A stretch of 64,000 bases of DNA from Micromonospora sediminicola (GCF_900089585.1 NZ_FLRH01000003.1:3548501-3612500), one strand, 5' to 3'. Positions 49,975 through 58,533 are shown, numbered from the stretch's first letter. A program made the numbers and translations. The notes: generated by a model from the letters alone, not told the origin.

Positions 49975-50970
49975 ATGCGGGAGGCGCCGGTGCTGCGGGT
50001 CGCGTTGGGAGTGCGGGACCTTGCCGGGGTGCGCTTCGCGATCTCGCCGCTCTGGGAGGTCGTCGCGAGCGTCCGGGCGCTGCGGTCGCCCGAGTCCTTC
50101 CCCGCCCACCAGCTCTGGCGCGACCAGGTCGCGCCGCGCCTGGCCGGCGTCGACTGGCGCCTGCTCGCCGACCTGGTGCCGGTGCCCACCGTGGTGATCC
50201 CGGGCTTCGTCTGCCCGGCGCCGCCGGCCGCGCTGCCGGAGCTGGAGACGGAACTGACCGCCCTCGTGGCCACCCCACCGGACCTGGTGCGCGCCGGGTT
50301 GGCCGAGCTACCGCCGACCCGCTCGCCCCGGCTCGCCGCCCTCCACGACGATCCGACGACCGGGCTCGCCCACCTCGCGTCGGTGATCGACGACTACGCC
50401 GCGGTGGCGATCGCCCCGTACTGGCCGCGGATGCGGACCCTGTTGGAGCGCGAGATCATGGTGGCCGCCGGGCGGATGGCCGCAGACGGGCTGCGCGGCC
50501 TCCTCGACGGGATCGACAGGCATGTGTCCTGGGACGACGGCACGCTGCGCGTCGACCACCTGACCCGGGCCGGTGCGGTCGATCTCGGCGGGCGTGGCCT
50601 GGTGCTCGTCCCGTCGGTCTTCGCCGGGGCGCGGGTCTGGTCCAACCTGACCGAGCGCCCGGCCCAACCGCTGCTGCGGTACCCGGCCGGCGCCGTCGGC
50701 ACGCTCTGGGAGCGCAGCGTCGCCCCGCCGAGCACGGCGCTCGCCCGCGTGCTCGGCCGGACCCGCGCCGTCCTGCTGCACGAGCTGGCGGTGCCGGCGT
50801 CCACCACCGAGCTGGCCCGACGGCGAGGGTTGAGCGCGGGCACGGTCTCCCACCATCTCACCGCGCTGCGCGATGCCGGCCTGGTCGGCACGCACCGGGC
50901 GGGGCGGTTCCTGCTGTACGCCCGGACCGGATCGGGAGAGGCCCTGGTCGACGGCGCCGGACCGGGGTGA
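49975..50970 (+). CDS. ArsR-like winged-helix regulator with N-terminal DUF5937-type domain
   Basis: 331 residues. The first ~230 residues match the large N-terminal domain of actinobacterial regulators starting LGVRDLAGVRFAISPLWEVVASVRAL. The C-terminal winged helix reads LLHELAVPASTTELARRRGLSAGTVSHHLTALRDAGLVGTHRAGRFLLYART. GATAAT (49954-49959) is a good -10. ATG 49975 is used; GTG 49990 with GGGAGG 5 nt upstream is a real alternative. It probably controls the divergent MFS gene. Confidence 0.85.
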   Translation: MREAPVLRVALGVRDLAGVRFAISPLWEVVASVRALRSPESFPAHQLWRDQVAPRLAGVDWRLLADLVPVPTVVIPGFVCPAPPAALPELETELTALVATPPDLVRAGLAELPPTRSPRLAALHDDPTTGLAHLASVIDDYAAVAIAPYWPRMRTLLEREIMVAAGRMAADGLRGLLDGIDRHVSWDDGTLRVDHLTRAGAVDLGGRGLVLVPSVFAGARVWSNLTERPAQPLLRYPAGAVGTLWERSVAPPSTALARVLGRTRAVLLHELAVPASTTELARRRGLSAGTVSHHLTALRDAGLVGTHRAGRFLLYARTGSGEALVDGAGPG

Positions 50971-50976
50971 CGTGGC

Positions 50977-51570
50977 TCAGCCGTACACCGGGTGTTCGGC
51001 CTGGAAGGCGAGCCGGCGGTCCGCGTCGGCGGCCAGTTCGGCGAGCACGTCGTCGAGCTCCAGGAACGTCTGCCAGCGTTCCTGGCCGGTGATGCCGGCG
51101 AGGCGGTCCACCACGAGCTGCTCCAGGTCGGTGACGCGGCGGCCCTTCCACACCTTGTCGGCGAGGCTGACCAGCAGGTCCTCCAGCTGCACCCCGGGCG
51201 AGTGCCAGGCGGCGTGGGTGACCGCGAAGCGGGCCCGCTCCTCGGGCACACCGAAGCGCAGCAGCAACTGGTAGCCGGCCTCCTCGTGCTCCGCGCCGGG
51301 GCCGGTCAGCTCGGCCGGGTGTTCGACCTTGCCGAGGTCGTGCACGGCCGCGCCGAACAGCACCGCCTGCCGGTCGAACGGCACCGCGGGGAAGCGGTCG
51401 GCGAACGCGGCGGTGAGGTGCCACGCGACGTCGTGCACCAGCCGCAGGTGCGCGCCGAGGCGCGGCGGCGCCGCCAGGGCGGCCAGCAGCTCGGTGGCCA
51501 CGCCGGGCAGCGGGAGCAGCGGCGGGTCACCCGGGTCGGTCAGGGCGCGGTGCAGCGCGTCGGAGGTCAC
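50977..51570 (-). CDS. HD-domain protein
   Basis: 197 residues. HD phosphohydrolase motifs: LVHDVAWHL, AAVHDLGKVEHP (HD pair), THAAWHSPG and SLADKVWKGR. Metal-dependent hydrolases of this type act on nucleotides or cyclic nucleotides; the substrate is unknown. GTG 51570 is preceded at 7 nt by TACCCT (51578-51583 complement), so the message is probably leaderless. Confidence 0.82.
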   Translation of the reverse strand: MTSDALHRALTDPGDPPLLPLPGVATELLAALAAPPRLGAHLRLVHDVAWHLTAAFADRFPAVPFDRQAVLFGAAVHDLGKVEHPAELTGPGAEHEEAGYQLLLRFGVPEERARFAVTHAAWHSPGVQLEDLLVSLADKVWKGRRVTDLEQLVVDRLAGITGQERWQTFLELDDVLAELAADADRRLAFQAEHPVYG

Positions 51571-51708
51571 CGGGGCGAGGGTACCCGCCGCCCGGCCGGT
51601 CACCGTGCGTGATGACCGAGAGGCCGAAGGTGAATGGTCCACTCGTCCGATGCCGGAACGACTGTCCTCTCCGGAGGGTGGACGAGACTTCTACCACGGG
51701 GGTTCCTC

Positions 51709-52647
51709 ATGACCGCAATGAACAGGCGCGCCCTGCTGCGTGCCGCCGCCCTGACCGGGGCGGCCGCCGCGACCGGCGTCGCCGGCGGGATCGCCGGCTC
51801 GCCCGCCGCCGCCGCCGAGATCGTGAACGGGCCGTGGATCGTCACCGGCCCGGGTGTGCTCCAGATCAACCGGGGCCGCACCACCCCGCAGGTCCTGCTG
51901 CCCGACGGCACCGACGCGACCGTCTCGCCGGACGGGCGTTACCTGGCCGTGGTCGACCAGAAGCCCGCTCCCATCTTCGACCCGGTCCTCAACCTGCACG
52001 ATCGGGTGACCGGGCAGAGCCGCACCCTGATCACCGACCCCTTCGGCGCCCAATACGGGTGGCCGACCTGGTCACCCGACGGCACCGAGATCGCCATGGT
52101 CATCCGCAACACCACACTGGTCGCGGTGAACGTCGCCACCGGCGCCCGGCGGATCCTCGTCGAAGGCCACCGCATGTTGCGGCCCAACTGGTCCCGCGAC
52201 GGCTCGATGATCGTGATGGAGTGGATCAGCCGCTCGGAAGGGCACCAGCTCCGGGCGCTGGAACTGGCCACCGGGAAGGTGCGCCGGGTCTACCAGCCCG
52301 AGCCGGGTGAGACCTTCGGCTGGCCGGTGTTCACGCCCGGGTCGAACCGCGTGGTGTTCAGCACCAACCGGTGGACCCGGGACGTGGAGATCGTCGGTGG
52401 GTCCCTCGGCTCGGTGCGCGTCGGCGGCACCGGCCTCAAGCGGCTGACCGACGAGCCCCGGGTGTTCCTGTCGCCGGTGTTCTCCCCGGACGGGCGCTAC
52501 TGCGCCGCGCTGTCGGTGCCGCCCACGAACGAGTACCCGGACGGCGGCAACATCATCGTCTTCACCAGTGGCTTCGGCGAGCCGTGGTGGATCCCGGGCG
52601 ACGAGTACGACGACAGCATGCGAGTGGACTGGGCGCGGGCGATCTGA
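51709..52647 (+). CDS. Tat-exported TolB-like beta-propeller protein
   Basis: 312 residues. A twin-arginine signal NRRALLRAAALTG followed by a hydrophobic stretch and an AxA site (PAAAAE). WD40/TolB-like repeats follow: ATVSPDGRYLAVVD, PTWSPDGTEIAMV, PNWSRDGSMIVM, PVFTPGSNRVVFS, PVFSPDGRYCAALS. It is an extracellular beta-propeller, ligand unknown. ATG 51709 has GGGGG upstream. A strong hairpin follows. Confidence 0.82.
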   Translation: MTAMNRRALLRAAALTGAAAATGVAGGIAGSPAAAAEIVNGPWIVTGPGVLQINRGRTTPQVLLPDGTDATVSPDGRYLAVVDQKPAPIFDPVLNLHDRVTGQSRTLITDPFGAQYGWPTWSPDGTEIAMVIRNTTLVAVNVATGARRILVEGHRMLRPNWSRDGSMIVMEWISRSEGHQLRALELATGKVRRVYQPEPGETFGWPVFTPGSNRVVFSTNRWTRDVEIVGGSLGSVRVGGTGLKRLTDEPRVFLSPVFSPDGRYCAALSVPPTNEYPDGGNIIVFTSGFGEPWWIPGDEYDDSMRVDWARAI

Positions 52648-52655
52648 CGCCCGCC

Positions 52656-52691
52656 GGGACGCGGCGGCCGGCGTGCCGGCCGCCGCGTCCC
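52656..52691. terminator. Strong terminator hairpin
   Basis: A perfect 17-bp stem (GGGACGCGGCGGCCGGC and complement) with a 2-nt loop, 8 bp after the beta-propeller gene. Confidence 0.85.
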
Positions 52692-52787
52692 CCGTGTCCG
52701 GGGTGGAGTTCCAGCCCGACGGCCGGCGGCGATGCGAGGCTGGAGGGCGGACGCCGCCGACGGGGCCGGGTCCGCCGTGGAGGGATG

Positions 52788-53564
52788 ATGTCCGAGCCGC
52801 CGACCGGGACGTCGTCGCACCGCGCCCAGGCGCACGGCCGGCGCGCCAACCATCGCCGCTACCACGACGGCGCGGAGGTCGACGGGTACGTCGACGACCC
52901 GTACCACCGGGTGCGTCGCGCGGTCGCGGCCCGGCTGGTGACCGAGGGGGTGACCGGCGACGGGCCGGTGCTGGAACTCGGCTGCGGACCGCGCGGCATG
53001 CTCGACCCCACCGCACTGGCCGGCCCGCTCGTGCTCGCGGACGCGGCCGAGGCCGCGCTGGGCACCGCCCGGCGGGCGGCCGGCGGCCGGGCGGTGCCGG
53101 TCTGCCTGGACGCCACCCGGGGGCTGCCGTTCCGGGCCGGCAGCTTCGCCGGGCTGCTCGCCGGCGAGCTGATCGAGCACGTCTACGACCCCCTGGCGCT
53201 GCTGCGCGAGTGCCACCGCGTCCTGGCGCCGCACGGCCTGCTGGTGCTGACCACCCCGAACCTGGCGCCGGTGCAGGACCGGCTGGCGTTCCTCGCCGGG
53301 CGCGCGCCACGCCAGGTCGACCCCCTGCACCCCTACCTGTGGCTGCACATCCGTCCCTTCACCGCGTCGCTGCTGCGGCGGACGTTGCGCCGGGCCGGGT
53401 TCACGCCGCTGGCGATGCGTTCCAACGAGGTCGGCTGGCGGCTGCCCGGCGGGCGGTGGGTCGCCTCGCGGTGGCTGGCCCGGGCCGCGCCCGGCCTCGG
53501 CGGATCGCTCATCTGCGCGGCCCGTCGCGGCGGCGCACCGCCACCGCCCCGAAACGCGCCGTGA
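52788..53564 (+). CDS. Class I SAM-dependent methyltransferase
   Basis: 258 residues. SAM-binding motif I reads VLELGCGPRGM; the acidic motif is VLADAAE; then FAGLLAGELIEHVYDPLALLRECHRVLAPHGLLVLTTPN, a Methyltransf_11/23 pattern. The N-terminus is basic. ATG 52788 has GGAGGG 6 nt upstream. The acceptor substrate is unknown. The next operon starts 55 bp downstream from its own AT-rich promoter. Confidence 0.87.
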   Translation: MSEPPTGTSSHRAQAHGRRANHRRYHDGAEVDGYVDDPYHRVRRAVAARLVTEGVTGDGPVLELGCGPRGMLDPTALAGPLVLADAAEAALGTARRAAGGRAVPVCLDATRGLPFRAGSFAGLLAGELIEHVYDPLALLRECHRVLAPHGLLVLTTPNLAPVQDRLAFLAGRAPRQVDPLHPYLWLHIRPFTASLLRRTLRRAGFTPLAMRSNEVGWRLPGGRWVASRWLARAAPGLGGSLICAARRGGAPPPPRNAP

Positions 53565-53619
53565 TCGCGACATTGACAAAGGGCTATCATGGAGGTTCCG
53601 TCGTCGACCGGGGGATGTC

Positions 53620-54621
53620 ATGACGCGCCTGTTCGCCTGGGTCGTCACCAATCTCGACGCGTTCATCGGCCTGCTGCTGGCCGTCACGGTGGCCGTGCTG
53701 GGCCTGACCAACACGGTCAGCCAGGACGTGGTCAACAGCGCCATCCTGCTGGTCCTCGGCCTGCTCGCCCAGGCGGTGCTGCGCGACCGTCTGCGCCGGC
53801 GGACCGCCGAGCAGCAGGTGCGTCAGGTCATGGTGGACACCCGGGACCGGCTCACCGACCTGGTGCCGCAGATGCGCGAGATCACCGGCCCCGAGGGCGC
53901 GCTGAACCGGGCCCGGGAGGCCATCGACAGCGTCTCCATGGTGCGGGTGCTGCACGGCAGCGAGGTCGGCCAGACGCTCGCCGAGGCCCGCCGGCACACC
54001 GACCGCTGGACCTTCAAGGGCGGCACCGGCACCTACCTGCGCGCGGTCACGTTGCCGGAGTGCCTGGAGCACGCGCGCCGCCGCAACGCCACCCTGACCG
54101 TCGCCGTCGAGATCATCGACCCGACCGACGAGGACGTCTGCGAGCGGTACGCGCGGTTCCGCCGCAGCCTCGACCCGGACGCGCCGGGGGAGCGGTGGAC
54201 GGTCGACCGGACCCGCAAGGAGTCCTACGCGACGGTGCTCGCCGCCTGCTGGCACCTGCAGCGCTCCGGCCTGCTCACGGTCGAGGTCCGGCTCTCCGCC
54301 CAGATGACCACGTTCCGCTACGACCTCTCCTCCTCCTGTGTGGTGATCACCCAGGAGAACCCGCAGACCCCGGCGCTGCGCATCGACCGGGGCGAGCTCT
54401 ACTACAACCGGTTCAACATCGAACTCGACTACAGCCGCAAGCAGAGCCGGCGGGTGCCGATCGAGGCGGCCGGTCAGGTCAAGCTCGACGACGAGCCGTC
54501 GGTCGAGCAGGTACGCCGGCTGTTCGCCGCACTCGGGCTGACGCTGCCCCGGTCCTTCGGCGACCGCGAGGTCGCCGACATCGTCGGCAAGGCCATCCAG
54601 GCGAGGAATCCGTACGCATGA
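53620..54621 (+). CDS. Two-TM membrane protein with large unrecognised cytoplasmic domain
   Basis: 333 residues. Two N-terminal helices (AFIGLLLAVTVAVLGLTN and NSAILLVLGLLAQAVL), a basic stop-transfer and a helical linker lead into a ~240-residue soluble domain with the segments DRWTFKGGTGTYLRAVTLPECLEHARRRNATLTV and IDPTDEDVCERYARF. I do not recognise the domain. The shape (2-TM plus soluble domain) is that of some bacterial sensor/effector proteins. A TATCAT box (53585-53590) lies upstream, and GGGGG precedes the ATG. It is the first gene of a three-gene operon. Confidence 0.75.
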   Translation: MTRLFAWVVTNLDAFIGLLLAVTVAVLGLTNTVSQDVVNSAILLVLGLLAQAVLRDRLRRRTAEQQVRQVMVDTRDRLTDLVPQMREITGPEGALNRAREAIDSVSMVRVLHGSEVGQTLAEARRHTDRWTFKGGTGTYLRAVTLPECLEHARRRNATLTVAVEIIDPTDEDVCERYARFRRSLDPDAPGERWTVDRTRKESYATVLAACWHLQRSGLLTVEVRLSAQMTTFRYDLSSSCVVITQENPQTPALRIDRGELYYNRFNIELDYSRKQSRRVPIEAAGQVKLDDEPSVEQVRRLFAALGLTLPRSFGDREVADIVGKAIQARNPYA

Positions 54622-55271
54622 CGAGCTACGCCGACCTCGAACGGGAGATCGACCGGGGCACCCGGCCGGACCTGCTGCGCGGCTGGGTGCTGGACGTGCT
54701 CGCCGATGTCGCCGACGGGCGGCGGGCCCTGCGGGCCGTCCGGCACCCGCTCGGGTTCACCTGCCTGCCGGTCGAGCGCGACGGGCCGGACGGGATCTGC
54801 GTGCACGCCTGGCCGGCCGACCCGCCGCCGGTGCGGCCGACCACCTCGACCATGCACTCGCACAGCTGGGACCTGCTCAGTCACGTGCTGCACGGCACGG
54901 TCCGCAACGAGCTGATCGACATCGACGACGCCGCCGCCGACCCGGCCTGGCGGATCTACGAGGTGCACAGTTTCGGCGAGGTGGACGAGATGGCCGCCAC
55001 CGACCGGTTGGTCACCGCGACGACCGCCACCGTGGAGACGCACTCGGCCGGCGACTCGTACGCGCTGCGCGCCGGCGGATTCCACACCTCGGAGGTCGAC
55101 GCCGGCGCGCCGGCGGTGACCGTGGCGCTCGGCCGGACCACTCCCGGCGCGTGCGACCTGAGCCTCGGCGCGGTGGACGGGCGCAGCCACCGGGTACGCC
55201 GGGACCGCTGCGACGCGGCGGAGACCGCGCGGATGGCGCGGGAGATCGCGCGACTGGTGGCACGGGGCTGA
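54618..55271 (+). CDS. Cupin-fold protein, unknown function
   Basis: 217 residues. Cupin motif 1 reads TMHSHSWDLLSHVLHG (metal His-x-His); motif 2 reads DSYALRAGGFHTSE with the third His. The usual Glu of motif 1 is missing, as in some non-oxygenase or Cys-dioxygenase-like cupins. The ATG overlaps the stop of the 2-TM gene (ATGA), showing tight coupling. It may bind a metal and a small phosphorylated or acidic ligand; the activity is unknown. Confidence 0.7.
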   Translation: MTSYADLEREIDRGTRPDLLRGWVLDVLADVADGRRALRAVRHPLGFTCLPVERDGPDGICVHAWPADPPPVRPTTSTMHSHSWDLLSHVLHGTVRNELIDIDDAAADPAWRIYEVHSFGEVDEMAATDRLVTATTATVETHSAGDSYALRAGGFHTSEVDAGAPAVTVALGRTTPGACDLSLGAVDGRSHRVRRDRCDAAETARMAREIARLVARG

Positions 55272-55286
55272 CTGGCTGGAGGAGCC

Positions 55287-56189
55287 GTGGACGTGGAGCC
55301 GAACAGAGGCGGGCCCGACCTGCGCGACGCGCACCGGTTCGCGGTGGAGGCGGCCCGGGCGGCGGGCCGGCTGCTGCGCCGGGGCACCCGGGGCGAGATG
55401 CACGCCCGGGCCAAGAACGACTCCGGTGACCTGGTCACCGATCTCGACCTGGCCGCCGAACGGCTGATCGTGGACCGGATCCGGGCCCGCTGGCCGGAGC
55501 ACGGGGTGATCGCCGAGGAGGGCGGCGAGTACGCCCCGGACACCACCTGGGCGTGGCTGGTGGATCCGCTCGACGGCACCAACAACGTGGCGATCGGGCT
55601 CCCCGCGTACGTGGTGGGTATCGCCCTGTGCGAGCGCGGCTCGCCGGTGCTCGGCGTGGTGCACGACCCGGTCGCCGGCCACACCTGGTCCGCGGTCCGG
55701 GGCCGGGGCGCGTTCGTGCACGCCTCCGGCCCGGTGGGCCGCCCGCTGCGCGCCGCCCACCGGCCGGTGCCGGCCGCGCCGGTGCTGGCCTGGACCCAGG
55801 GGCACGAGGTACGCCGGGACGACAGCACCGCCCGGGCGCTGAAGGTGGTCCTCGACACCACCGCCCGCCGGGTGCTCCAGCTCTGGGCGCCGCTGCTGTC
55901 CTGGGTGATGCTGGCCCGGGGCGACATCGACGGCATCGTCGGCTACCGTCCCGAGTCGATCGACCTGCCGGCCGGGGTGCTGCTGGCCGTCGAGGCCGGC
56001 ATGGCGGTGCGGGCTCTGGACGGCGGCACGTTCGACGACCGCTACGGCTGCCCGGCCGAGCGGCGCAGCTTCGTGGCCGGCCCGCCGGAGACGATCGACC
56101 GGCTGGTCAAGCTGGTCACCGCGGCACAGTGGATCGAGCCGCAGGTGCGCCGGCTCACCCCGGTCGGTCTCGGCTCGGTCGGTTGGTGA
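55287..56189 (+). CDS. Inositol monophosphatase / CysQ-like phosphatase
   Basis: 300 residues. Family motifs: AEEGG (metal Glu pair), WLVDPLDGTNN (DPxDGT) and the C-terminal VGYRPESIDLPAGVLLAVEAG, equivalent to WDxAAG. Such Mg2+/Li+-sensitive enzymes hydrolyse inositol phosphates, 3'-phosphoadenosine phosphate or sugar bisphosphates. GTG 55287 has GGAGGAG upstream and lies 15 bp after the cupin gene. Its 3' end overlaps an antisense gene by 35 bp. Confidence 0.85.
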   Translation: MDVEPNRGGPDLRDAHRFAVEAARAAGRLLRRGTRGEMHARAKNDSGDLVTDLDLAAERLIVDRIRARWPEHGVIAEEGGEYAPDTTWAWLVDPLDGTNNVAIGLPAYVVGIALCERGSPVLGVVHDPVAGHTWSAVRGRGAFVHASGPVGRPLRAAHRPVPAAPVLAWTQGHEVRRDDSTARALKVVLDTTARRVLQLWAPLLSWVMLARGDIDGIVGYRPESIDLPAGVLLAVEAGMAVRALDGGTFDDRYGCPAERRSFVAGPPETIDRLVKLVTAAQWIEPQVRRLTPVGLGSVGW

Positions 56190-56469
56190 GCTGACCGTCG
56201 CCGGGGGCGGCCCAGCAGTGGGCGCCCCGGAACCGCACCCCCGGCACGTCCGTGAGCAGGCGCTCGGGGTCGACCAGACCGGCCAGCGCGGACGGCAGGT
56301 CCGCCCGCAGCGCGGCGGCGGCCTCGTCGAGCGTGTCCGCCTCGTCCGCCCAGTCGATGTCGGCCTGCCGCAGCTGACGCTCGGCGAGCGTCGTCACCGC
56401 GCCCGGGTCGTCGACCACGACCTCGACCCGGCAGTAGACGTGCACCACCACCGGCTCGTCGTCCCGCAC
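56155..56469 (-). CDS. Hypothetical protein, 104 aa
   Basis: Soluble and acidic. VHVYCRVEVVVDDPGAVTTLAERQL at the N-terminus suggests a beta strand pair and helix; the C-terminus (GVRFRGAHCWAAPGDGQL) lies opposite the end of the phosphatase gene. GTG 56469 is assumed; no good ribosome-binding site is seen and the frame is open further upstream. No family recognised. Confidence 0.5.
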   Translation of the reverse strand: MRDDEPVVVHVYCRVEVVVDDPGAVTTLAERQLRQADIDWADEADTLDEAAAALRADLPSALAGLVDPERLLTDVPGVRFRGAHCWAAPGDGQLTNRPSRDRPG

Positions 56470-56563
56470 GCCCGGCAGGATCCCATCCGGCGCGCCCTCG
56501 GCGCCACCCGGATCCGCTAGCCTCCTCCGGCAGTTCCGCCCGGTGACGCGGGCCCGACCGGGT

Positions 56564-57055
56564 TCACCGGTCCACAGTGCGCGCCAAGGTCTCCAACAGG
56601 CGCTCCAGGTCCGCCCGCTCGCGGTCGGTGAGGCCACGCAGGAGGGCCGCCTCGTTGGCCAGATGCTCCTCCACGAGCCGGTCGATCAGCTTCAGCCCGG
56701 CGGGGGTCAACCCGACCACCCGGCCGCGCGCGTCGGTCTCGTGCGTCGCCCGGTACACGAGCCCGCGGGCGATCAGCCGGTCCACCCGCTTGGTCACCGC
56801 TCCGGTGGTGACGAGCATCCGGTGGCTCAACTGTCCGGGCGTGAGCGTGTGCGGCGCGCCCGCCCGGCGCAGCGCCGCGAGCACGTCGAACTCGCCGTTG
56901 CCGAGACCCGCGGCGGCGAACGGCGGACGCAGGGCCGCGTCGAGGGCGTCCGCCAGCCACTGGATCCGGCCGATGACCAGCATCGGGCTCGGATCGAGGT
57001 CCGGCCGCTCGCGACGCCACTGGCTGACGATCTCGTCGATGTGGTCAGTGTTCAC
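56564..57055 (-). CDS. MarR-family transcriptional regulator
   Basis: 163 residues. Winged helix with LGNGEFDVLAALRRAG, LTPGQLSHRMLVTTGAVTKRVDRLIARGLVYRATHETDARGRVVGLTPAGL. It is closest in style to MarR regulators that sense small electrophiles or phenolics. GTG 57055 is preceded at 6 nt by TAAGAT (57062-57067 complement), so it is leaderless. Palindromes at 57064-57102 overlap its promoter, implying autoregulation and control of the divergent DsbA-like gene. Confidence 0.9.
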   Translation of the reverse strand: MNTDHIDEIVSQWRRERPDLDPSPMLVIGRIQWLADALDAALRPPFAAAGLGNGEFDVLAALRRAGAPHTLTPGQLSHRMLVTTGAVTKRVDRLIARGLVYRATHETDARGRVVGLTPAGLKLIDRLVEEHLANEAALLRGLTDRERADLERLLETLARTVDR

Positions 57056-57063
57056 TGTTGCAT

Positions 57064-57102
57064 CTTACCTTCCATGGAAGATAAGTTCTCTTCCATGGAA
57101 GA
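57064..57102. promoter_or_regulatory. Double MarR operator over a divergent leaderless promoter
   Basis: Site 1: CTTAcCTTCCATGGAAGaTAAG (57064-57085), a 22-bp palindrome with one mismatched pair. Site 2: TCTTCCATGGAAGA (57089-57102), perfect. Centres are 21 bp apart, two helical turns. Site 1 overlaps the MarR -10 (57062-57067); the DsbA-like -10, TAAGTT (57082-57087), lies between the sites, and the ATG at 57095 is in the middle of site 2. Confidence 0.85.
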
Positions 57103-57721
57103 TGCTCTGGTCGATGCGTCGTCGCCGACGGTCACGGCCTACGTGGACCCGTCCTGCCCGTTCGCCTGGATCACCTCCCGCTGGCTCCTGGAGGTGGCCC
57201 GCCTCCGTCCGATCGCCCTGCGCTTCGAGGTGATGAGCCTGGCCGTGATCAACGAGCACCGCGAGCTGGAGCCCTGGTATCGCGAGTTCAACGACCGGGC
57301 CTGGGGGCCGGCGCGGGTGTGTGCGGCCGCAGCCGCGCACCACGGCCCCGCCGCCCTCACGCGTCTCTATCCGGCGCTCGGTCGCCGGATCCACGACGAG
57401 GGCGACAAGAACCTGGACACCGTCGTTCCGGCAGCCCTGGCCGAGGCGGGTCTTCCCCTCGACCTGGCCGACGCCGCCCACCACGGCGACGTCGATGCCC
57501 TGATGCGGGCGAGCACCGCACGCGCGCAGGAACTCGTCGGCGAGGACCTCGGGACGCCGACCGTGGTCGTCGACGACGTGGCCTTCTTTGGCCCGGTGCT
57601 CACCTCGATCCCTCGCGGCGACGAGGCGCTGCGGGTCTTCGACGGGGCCCGCCTGCTCGCCACCTGCGGCGCCTTCTCCGAACTCAAACGCGCCCGCGCG
57701 GAGGGGCTCAGCTTCGCCTAG
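57095..57721 (+). CDS. DsbA-family protein, Rv2466c-like (mycothiol-linked)
   Basis: 208 residues from ATG 57095 (alternative ATG 57074). Thioredoxin-fold start TVTAYVDPSCPFAWITSRWLLEV resembles the mycothiol-dependent nitroreductase Rv2466c, whose active site is CPWC; here it is CPFA, so only the first Cys remains. GTPTVVVDDVAFFGPVL is the cis-Pro region. TAAGTT lies 7 nt before ATG 57095. It is controlled by the divergent MarR regulator through two palindromes. Its stop shares CTAG with the convergent gene. Confidence 0.82.
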   Translation: MEDALVDASSPTVTAYVDPSCPFAWITSRWLLEVARLRPIALRFEVMSLAVINEHRELEPWYREFNDRAWGPARVCAAAAAHHGPAALTRLYPALGRRIHDEGDKNLDTVVPAALAEAGLPLDLADAAHHGDVDALMRASTARAQELVGEDLGTPTVVVDDVAFFGPVLTSIPRGDEALRVFDGARLLATCGAFSELKRARAEGLSFA

Positions 57722-58497
57722 CCCCGTCGCCACGGCCGCTGAGCCCGCCGCGCCAGGAAGTCGTCCCAGGTCCGTACGCCGACCGTCGCGCCCGGCCGGG
57801 CCAGGTTGGCCCCCTCCCGGTAGGCCCGGCCCGCCCGCCCGGGAACCCGCACCGGCAGCCGTGGCCGACGCCGGCCGGTGGCGGTCAGGTAGCCCGTCAG
57901 CAGCTCGTCGACGCCGTGCGTACCAGGGCCGGCCAGGTCGGGCGTCAGGCCGGCGGGCGCGCCGAGCGCCAGCTCCACCAGTCGCGCCGCCACCTCGCCG
58001 GCGTCGACGGGTTGCAGCCGCAGCCCGCCGGGGACCGGGACCACCGGCAGCCTCGCCATCGTCGCCAGCATGGTCAGCACCAGGTCGTGGAACTGGGCGG
58101 CCCGCAGCACCGTCCACGGCAGCCCCGAGTCGACCACCGCGCGCTCGGCGTCGAGCTTGGACCGCATCCAGGCCAGCGGCACCCGGTCGGCGCCGACGAC
58201 GGAGACGTGCACCAGGTGCGTCACGCCGGCCCGGCGCGCCGCCCGGACCAGGTTGCCGGCGGCCCGGTCGTCGCCCTTGGCGCCGCCGGCCAGGTGCAGC
58301 ACGGTGTCCACTCCGCGTGTCGCGGGGACGAGGTCCGCGTCGGTGAGCAGGTCGGCGGTGACGTGGGTGACGCCGTCACCGGTCCGGCCGCCGCGGCGGC
58401 TGAGCACCCGGACCGGGTGCCCCGCCGCCCGCAGCAGCGGTACGACGTGCCGGCCGAGCGTGCCGGTGCCGCCGGTGACCAGAATGGGTGTCGCCAT
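57718..58497 (-). CDS. NAD(P)-binding atypical SDR (NmrA/epimerase-like)
   Basis: 259 residues. The Rossmann motif is ILVTGGTGTLGRHVV; VLHLAGG and LVHVSVVGADRVPLAWMRSKLDAE follow, lacking the YxxxK catalytic pair of true epimerases, as in NmrA-like proteins. It is divergent from an ECF41-type sigma gene. Such oxidoreductase/epimerase genes are the usual ECF41 partners. ATG 58497 has GGGGAGGA upstream. Confidence 0.85.
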   Translation of the reverse strand: MATPILVTGGTGTLGRHVVPLLRAAGHPVRVLSRRGGRTGDGVTHVTADLLTDADLVPATRGVDTVLHLAGGAKGDDRAAGNLVRAARRAGVTHLVHVSVVGADRVPLAWMRSKLDAERAVVDSGLPWTVLRAAQFHDLVLTMLATMARLPVVPVPGGLRLQPVDAGEVAARLVELALGAPAGLTPDLAGPGTHGVDELLTGYLTATGRRRPRLPVRVPGRAGRAYREGANLARPGATVGVRTWDDFLARRAQRPWRRG

Positions 58498-58533
58498 GGT
58501 TCCTCCCCGTCAGCTTCGTGGTGTCACCTCCCC

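Noticed and set aside
53573..53590. TTGACA and TATCAT as one promoter
   Set aside because: They are only 6 bp apart; a 16-18 bp spacer is required. TATCAT alone may be a -10.
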